Part shown: positions 63,517 to 64,000 of the stretch, piece by piece
Numbering within the stretch: the first letter of the stretch is position 1
Layout of the letters: every line of letters starts with the position of its first letter
Source of the DNA: Nocardioides potassii
GTDB taxonomy: Bacteria > Actinomycetota > Actinomycetes > Propionibacteriales > Nocardioidaceae
Length of the DNA stretch: 64,000 nucleotides
Direction of reading: 5' to 3'
Assembly (NCBI RefSeq): GCF_021648885.1
Contig: NZ_JAKJHZ010000010.1
Location: 310,001 to 374,000 of the forward strand
Notes under the pieces: generated by a model
Database searches by the model: none
Seen by the model: only the letters and a program-made list of their open reading frames with translations
Told to the model about the DNA's origin: nothing
Translations under genes and position numbers: made by a program

Positions 63517-64000
63517 TCAGTGCTGGTAGGTCCCGTGCAGGATCGCGCGGCCCAGCGTCTTGAAGGCCAGGTTGAACGACACGACGGCCGGGGAGGCGTC
63601 GGCGTCGACGCCCAGGCTCGGCTCGCCCACGGCGTGGACCACGAAGAAGTAGCGGTGCGCCTGGTCGCCCTCCGGGGGCGCGGCTCCCATGAACCCGGCC
63701 TCGCCGCCGTCGTTGCGGACGTGGAACGCCGAGCCGGGCAGGTCGCCCGACGCGGCACCGGTGTCGAGGGACGTCACGTCCGCCGGGAGGTCGACGAGCA
63801 CCCAGTGCCAGAACCCGCTCGGGGTCGGGGCGTCGGGATCGAAGCAGGTGACGACGTAGGACTGGGTGCCCTCGGGCGCTCCGGACCAGCTCAGCTGGGG
63901 GGAGGTGTTGCCGAGGGCCGCCACCTGGTCGTCCTTCAGCGGCTGGCCGTCGGTGACGTCGTCGCTGGTGACCGTGAAGGACGCGGTCGCCGGGAGCAGG
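63517..64000 (-). CDS. PEBP family protein (YbhB-like), partial
   Basis: Phosphatidylethanolamine-binding-protein fold, cut by the right edge of the window; about 160 residues are visible. [40 protein letters not shown] and [11 protein letters not shown] are the family's ligand-pocket segments. Bacterial YbhB proteins have no settled function. The start lies beyond the window. Confidence 0.93.
   Translation of the reverse strand, partial: LLPATASFTVTSDDVTDGQPLKDDQVAALGNTSPQLSWSGAPEGTQSYVVTCFDPDAPTPSGFWHWVLVDLPADVTSLDTGAASGDLPGSAFHVRNDGGEAGFMGAAPPEGDQAHRYFFVVHAVGEPSLGVDADASPAVVSFNLAFKTLGRAILHGTYQH

Overview
The window is 64 kb of very high-GC DNA with dense, often overlapping genes, frequent GTG starts and actinobacterial hallmarks: a mabA/inhA-like fabG-fabI pair, SufR-SufBD-Rieske-SufCSU-SufT, acVLRF1, HxlR, DUF3099 and a DUF222/HNH endonuclease. 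Gene content and the intergenic repeats fit a Nocardioides-like member of the Nocardioidaceae; this is inferred from family content, not from a search. From memory, the gene order (tal, tkt, ctaB, ctaA plus an ABC exporter, suf operon, ABC-F, echA, fabG-fabI, NfeD-SPFH) parallels the Mycobacterium tuberculosis Rv1448c-Rv1488 region, so the backbone is an old actinobacterial block with lineage-specific insertions.

Layout. 1-3.2 kb: transaldolase and transketolase (minus). 3.4-8.7 kb: heme O synthase, a secreted protein coupled to a sortase-like gene, and a minus-strand operon of ABC exporter plus heme A synthase. 9-12 kb: a large secreted subtilase. 12.1-18.8 kb: the Fe-S assembly operon sufR-sufB-sufD-Rieske-sufC-sufS-sufU-sufT, with palindromes at its promoter. 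18.9-32.7 kb: mixed genes (nucleotidyltransferase, ASCH-like, NYN, SMP-30-like, reductase-like, acVLRF1, ABC exporter, APH-like kinase, Zn peptidase, ABC-F, crotonase, ABC exporter, SDR). 32.7-37.2 kb: SURF1, moaA, small proteins, dodecin, fabG-fabI. 37.2-44.7 kb: a cyanophycin locus (cphA, cphB and a CphA-like Mur ligase without the ATP-grasp domain) split by an HxlR/MFS pair. 44.7-53 kb: SixA, a PrmC-like methyltransferase, serB, DUF805, an ABC ATPase, NfeD-SPFH, a TSUP permease and a secreted repeat protein. 53-55.3 kb: a DUF222/HNH endonuclease surrounded and interrupted by dispersed palindromic repeats. 55.4-64 kb: sulfotransferase, membrane protein, ERCC4 nuclease, hydrolase, SpoIIE phosphatase, a three-gene ABC-2 exporter, a CAP protein and a PEBP protein cut by the right edge.

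Two patterns cross the window. Eighteen genes carry a TANNNT hexamer ending exactly 6 or 7 bases before the start codon, the signature of leaderless transcription; in three of these the upstream gene's TAG stop is also the start of the hexamer. A family of palindromic repeats sits between genes and has also entered the HNH gene in frame. No tRNA, rRNA, CRISPR array, insertion sequence or prophage was seen.
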